Origin: Bacillota bacterium
Lineage (GTDB): Bacteria; Bacillota; Clostridia; Oscillospirales; Ethanoligenentaceae
Reading direction: 5' to 3'
Assembly: GCA_023391835.1 (NCBI GenBank)
Contig: JAEWAE010000011.1
Coordinates: 14,163-78,162 of the forward strand
Length of the DNA: 64,000 nucleotides
This document shows, piece after piece, positions 61,816 through 64,000 of this stretch. A program made the position numbers and the translations under genes. The notes beneath the pieces were generated by a model, which made no database searches, was not told the DNA's origin, and saw nothing but the letters and a program-made list of their open reading frames with translations. The first letter of the stretch is position 1; each line of letters starts with the position of its first letter.

Positions 61816-62574
61816 ATGAAAATCGGAGTTTGCTGTGCCATCCCGGAGTTGGATGGGCTTTCCTCGCAGGGAATCCGCGCGGTCGAACTGTCTGCATCTA
61901 CGATCGCGGGACTGGACGAGGCGGAGCTGCATGCGCTGAAACGCACGCTGGAAACCCACGGAATCAAGCTGATCTCGGTAAACGGCCTGATCGGCGGGGT
62001 GCCGCCTTTGTCGGAGGCAAAGAATTTTACGAAAATGTCCGTCTATTTTACCCACCTGTTTGAAAGACTGAATTTTTTACAGGTGGACAGAGCGGTATTC
62101 GGTAGCGGCAAGTTTCGCGGGATTCCCGATGGCGCCGACCGCGGCGTATTCGAGGTGAAATTTGAGGCGTTCCTGCGGATGCTGTGCGACATCTCGGCCC
62201 GTTACGGCGTTAAATTGTTGCTTGAGCACCTGAATAGGAGCGAATGCAATTTCATTGTCACGGCCAAAGAGGCATATGAATGGATCGGACGCATCGGGCA
62301 CCCGAATCTCGGACTTTTGCTGGATCTGTACCATTTCTCGATGGAAAATGAAAATCTCGACGATATCCCCGGATACGGGGCGCAAATCGGTCATGTGCAT
62401 CTGGCCGCGCCTGAAACGCGCCGCCTGCCGTCGCCGGCGGAAAAAGACTGGTATGAGCGGGCGTTCGCCGCGCTGAAAGCAGCCGGGTACGACGGCTTTG
62501 TCTCTTTGGAGACAAGAAGGGACGGCACGGCAGGCGTAGCCGAGTCCTGTGCCTTTCTGGAGTCGCTCCTATAG
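61816..62574 (+). CDS. Sugar phosphate isomerase/epimerase (xylose isomerase-like TIM barrel)
   Basis: A 252-residue AP-endonuclease-2/xylose isomerase-like TIM barrel. ATG 61816 follows GGGGGTG; an in-frame start 36 bases earlier is possible. Metal-binding type residues are visible in KLLLEHLNR (Glu), LGLLLDLYHFSM (Asp and His), IGHVHLAAP (His) and DGFVSLETR (Glu). Such enzymes epimerise or isomerise keto-sugars and cyclitols. It follows the beta-glucuronidase gene after 211 bases and could process the released sugar, but it has its own promoter candidate. Confidence 0.82.
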   Translation: MKIGVCCAIPELDGLSSQGIRAVELSASTIAGLDEAELHALKRTLETHGIKLISVNGLIGGVPPLSEAKNFTKMSVYFTHLFERLNFLQVDRAVFGSGKFRGIPDGADRGVFEVKFEAFLRMLCDISARYGVKLLLEHLNRSECNFIVTAKEAYEWIGRIGHPNLGLLLDLYHFSMENENLDDIPGYGAQIGHVHLAAPETRRLPSPAEKDWYERAFAALKAAGYDGFVSLETRRDGTAGVAESCAFLESLL

Positions 62575-62681
62575 CGACCCGGGGAACCGGGGCGAGTGAC
62601 CGGCGGTACCCGATGCCGCGGTGAATAGAGCCCCGGCGTGCCTTCGAAAAAAGACCGAGCGGCATGATTCCATGGCGAAAA

Positions 62682-63020
62682 GGGGCTGTTGCAAAACAGC
62701 CTCGTACAAAAAAGTCGGAGCAACTTACCCGAAAAGGGTTGGCTGCTCCGACTTTTTGCTTTAGAATTTAGTTGTAATGCAAACTCAAAAGTTCTTAGAG
62801 CATAACAAATTTGAGCGGAAATTTCAACAGTTGACGCTCCCGATGGACATGAAAATTGCAATACCGCAGGATGATCCGGTTCGGCTTACCAGCGCCCAGC
62901 TTGAGGAACCGGATTACAGGGAACTGTATCGCGCCTATTCTTTCACAGGAAGAAAATCGGCGGCCGAACCCCGGATCATCTTTGAAGTATTGGCATATGG
63001 TTATCAATGCGGCATGCTAA
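62682..63020 (+). mobile_element. Remnant of an IS1182-type insertion sequence (left end)
   Basis: GGGGCTGTTGCAAAACAG at 62682 looks like a left terminal inverted repeat of the IS1182 type (from memory of such ends). It is followed by a terminator-like hairpin and the first 80 or so codons of a transposase. Similarity to the transposase stops near 63016, so the right part of the element, including the catalytic domain, is missing. Confidence 0.6.
62708..62757 (+). terminator. Hairpin with T-run at the IS left end
   Basis: AAAAAAGTCGGAGCA pairs with TGCTCCGACTTTTT around a 20-base loop containing CCC/GGG. It would stop transcription coming from the isomerase gene into the element, a common feature of IS ends. 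Confidence 0.75.
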
Positions 63021-63061
63021 ATAATTTCATCCATGCAGAACACGTGCTAATTGGTTTTTAG
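62777..63061 (+). pseudogene. N-terminal fragment of an IS1182-family transposase
   Basis: Residues 1-80 contain the typical N-terminal helix-turn-helix region of IS1182-like transposases (LTLPMDMKIAIPQDDPVRLTS in outline, then ELYRAYSFTGRK and FEVLAYGYQCG). In complete enzymes the text continues with a segment like IYSSRKLE; here it turns into unrelated LNNFIHAEHVLIGF and stops. No DDE domain is present, so it cannot be active. Confidence 0.78.
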
Positions 63062-63322
63062 AAACTCCACGGCATTCTTTCTATATTCCGCGACACTCTC
63101 AATGTCCACTTGGATGCTGGCGGCAAAGTCCATTGTCAACGTCGGGATTTTTTTGACCCACCCCATCCTCTGCCGTCCGTATCGCGGGCAGACAAAAGGT
63201 AGGATCGAACGAACCGTTCTGTTTGTTCGGGATAATTTCTTTACGGGAATCCGGTATGACATATAAGCATGCGAAATCATGCTGACAAGTTTGGTAAATA
63301 GCTACCATTATGTTTTGCCATG

Positions 63323-63700
63323 TTAGCGTCTGTGACCGTTCTCATCAAAAGTTTTGCGCAGTGCGTTTTCAGTTGGTACTATGCAACATAGAATTACTAC
63401 AATCTGTACGGCAAGAAGAATCCCCATGAAAAGGTTTAATGTATTTTCATTTTTTCCTCGAATGAGTATCGTCACTACAAAGGAAATTACCAGCAGAGCC
63501 CAACCGAAAAAGCGCATCAACCTATTATAATAACAGTTGGCAAATTCCCATGTATCCCTGTTCAACCTCGCCATTGTCGTTTTGTATCCATTGCTGCCGT
63601 TAATATCCTTCGGTGCTTTGTCACGGTAAACATTACCATAGATAATTTCAAAAATGGGAAAGAAGAAAGTTACGATCAAATATAATATCCAAATACCCAT
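63323..63700 (-). CDS. SdpI-like small membrane protein
   Basis: A 125-residue membrane protein with three hydrophobic segments. GYKTTMARLNRDTWEFANCYYNRL resembles in outline the SdpI/YhfL motif (GYRT, then W..AN and a basic residue). SdpI is the immunity and signalling protein of the Bacillus Sdp killing system, but most homologues are of unknown function. GAGGTAACGAAGC precedes the start. No toxin partner is adjacent. It lies in the disrupted right end of the window between an IS relic and a recombinase gene. Confidence 0.65.
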   Translation of the reverse strand: MGIWILYLIVTFFFPIFEIIYGNVYRDKAPKDINGSNGYKTTMARLNRDTWEFANCYYNRLMRFFGWALLVISFVVTILIRGKNENTLNLFMGILLAVQIVVILCCIVPTENALRKTFDENGHRR

Positions 63701-63862
63701 GCTTCGTTACCTCATTAATGTTCAGGGGAAAGGTCTCCACTTCGCATAATGGCACATTTTGCACAACCTCGTTGTGTATGTAATGGGAAAGGCTCTGTGT
63801 TTAGACATAGCACTAAACCGCTATCGCGGTGGTATCACAGGGCAGATATTGTGGTTATAGGG

Positions 63863-63891
63863 AACCTGCTGTGATTACGGCAGGTTTTTGC
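63863..63891 (+). terminator. Short hairpin terminator before the recombinase gene
   Basis: AACCTGC(TGTGATTAC)GGCAGGTTTTT forms a 6-7 base stem with a T5 tail. Confidence 0.6.
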
Positions 63892-63935
63892 TTTTTCCGG
63901 TAAAATGGGATCATCACTTCGAAGGAGATGGTTCC

Positions 63936-64000
63936 ATGACCAATGAAGAAGTTGTAAAGCGGATTCATGAAGAGTTTGCGCTGCGAGGGTTGTCTCCCCA
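63936..64000 (+). CDS. Probable tyrosine recombinase, N-terminal start only
   Basis: The frame starts at ATG 63936 behind GAAGGAGATGG and runs off the window after 21 codons. The residues EEVVKRIHEEFALRGLSP match the N-terminal SAM-like domain opening of many phage-type integrases and XerC/D proteins (LRGLSP.T). The catalytic domain lies outside the window, so the call is tentative. A recombinase here would fit the mobile-element debris just upstream. Confidence 0.5.
   Translation, partial: MTNEEVVKRIHEEFALRGLSP

Noticed and set aside
63047..63280. 77-codon minus-strand frame beside the IS remnant
   Set aside because: No recognisable family and no clear ribosome binding site. It could be the tail of a gene broken by the IS, but I cannot support it.

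Overview
The window looks like chromosome from a GC-rich Clostridia-type Firmicute, probably Oscillospiraceae/Ruminococcaceae-like. The reasons are strong AGGAG-type ribosome binding sites, frequent TTG and GTG starts, lipoprotein solute-binding proteins paired with LplB/YtcP-type permeases, two-transmembrane AraC sensors, and GC-rich genes with AT-rich promoter pockets. No rRNA, tRNA or CRISPR array was seen. Most of the window is a carbohydrate-acquisition island.

Layout. 1-6.3 kb: amino-sugar genes (3' part of nagA, an AGE-family epimerase, a SIS isomerase), a cupin-AraC regulator and a membrane AraC sensor. 6.3-12.2 kb: importer A (two permeases and a binding lipoprotein) and a first pair of amidohydrolases. 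12.3-20.6 kb: two tandem DegT-type aminotransferases; a dehydrogenase-like SDR, DapA-like and Gfo/Idh operon; then a NagB-like deaminase, a small unknown protein and an EamA transporter. 20.9-22.4 kb: a second amidohydrolase pair. 22.7-24.4 kb: a TetR plus radical SAM operon with a clear promoter/operator. 24.4-25.7 kb: decayed DNA holding an AraC fragment. 25.7-36.6 kb: importer B, a GH28, an AraC sensor and a large GH2. 37.2-48.2 kb: sensor C, importer C and a multidomain PL8 lyase with a sorting signal. 48.4-52.1 kb: a nitrogen operon on the minus strand (small membrane protein, Amt, DUF1646, PII). 52.1-53.4 kb: AT-rich debris and a truncated amidohydrolase copy. 53.5-62.6 kb: sensor D, importer D, a beta-glucuronidase and a TIM-barrel isomerase. 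62.7-64 kb: an IS1182-type remnant, an SdpI-like protein and the start of a probable tyrosine recombinase.

How it works together (inference). Surface or secreted lyases and hydrolases (PL8, possibly others) would cut polysaccharides. Four importers, none with its own ATPase, would bring in oligosaccharides, each under a dedicated membrane AraC sensor. Cytoplasmic GH2, GUS, GH28 and the amino-sugar enzymes would finish the breakdown. PL8, GUS, NagA and NagB-like genes together hint at glycosaminoglycan-like or other uronic acid/amino-sugar polymers, while GH28 hints at pectin.

The most unusual signal is that both amidohydrolase pairs combine one member with all metal ligands and one with every ligand replaced. 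They flank a set of enzymes (SDR, DapA-like, NagB-like) that also depart from their families' catalytic residues. This may be an undescribed pathway for a modified sugar.
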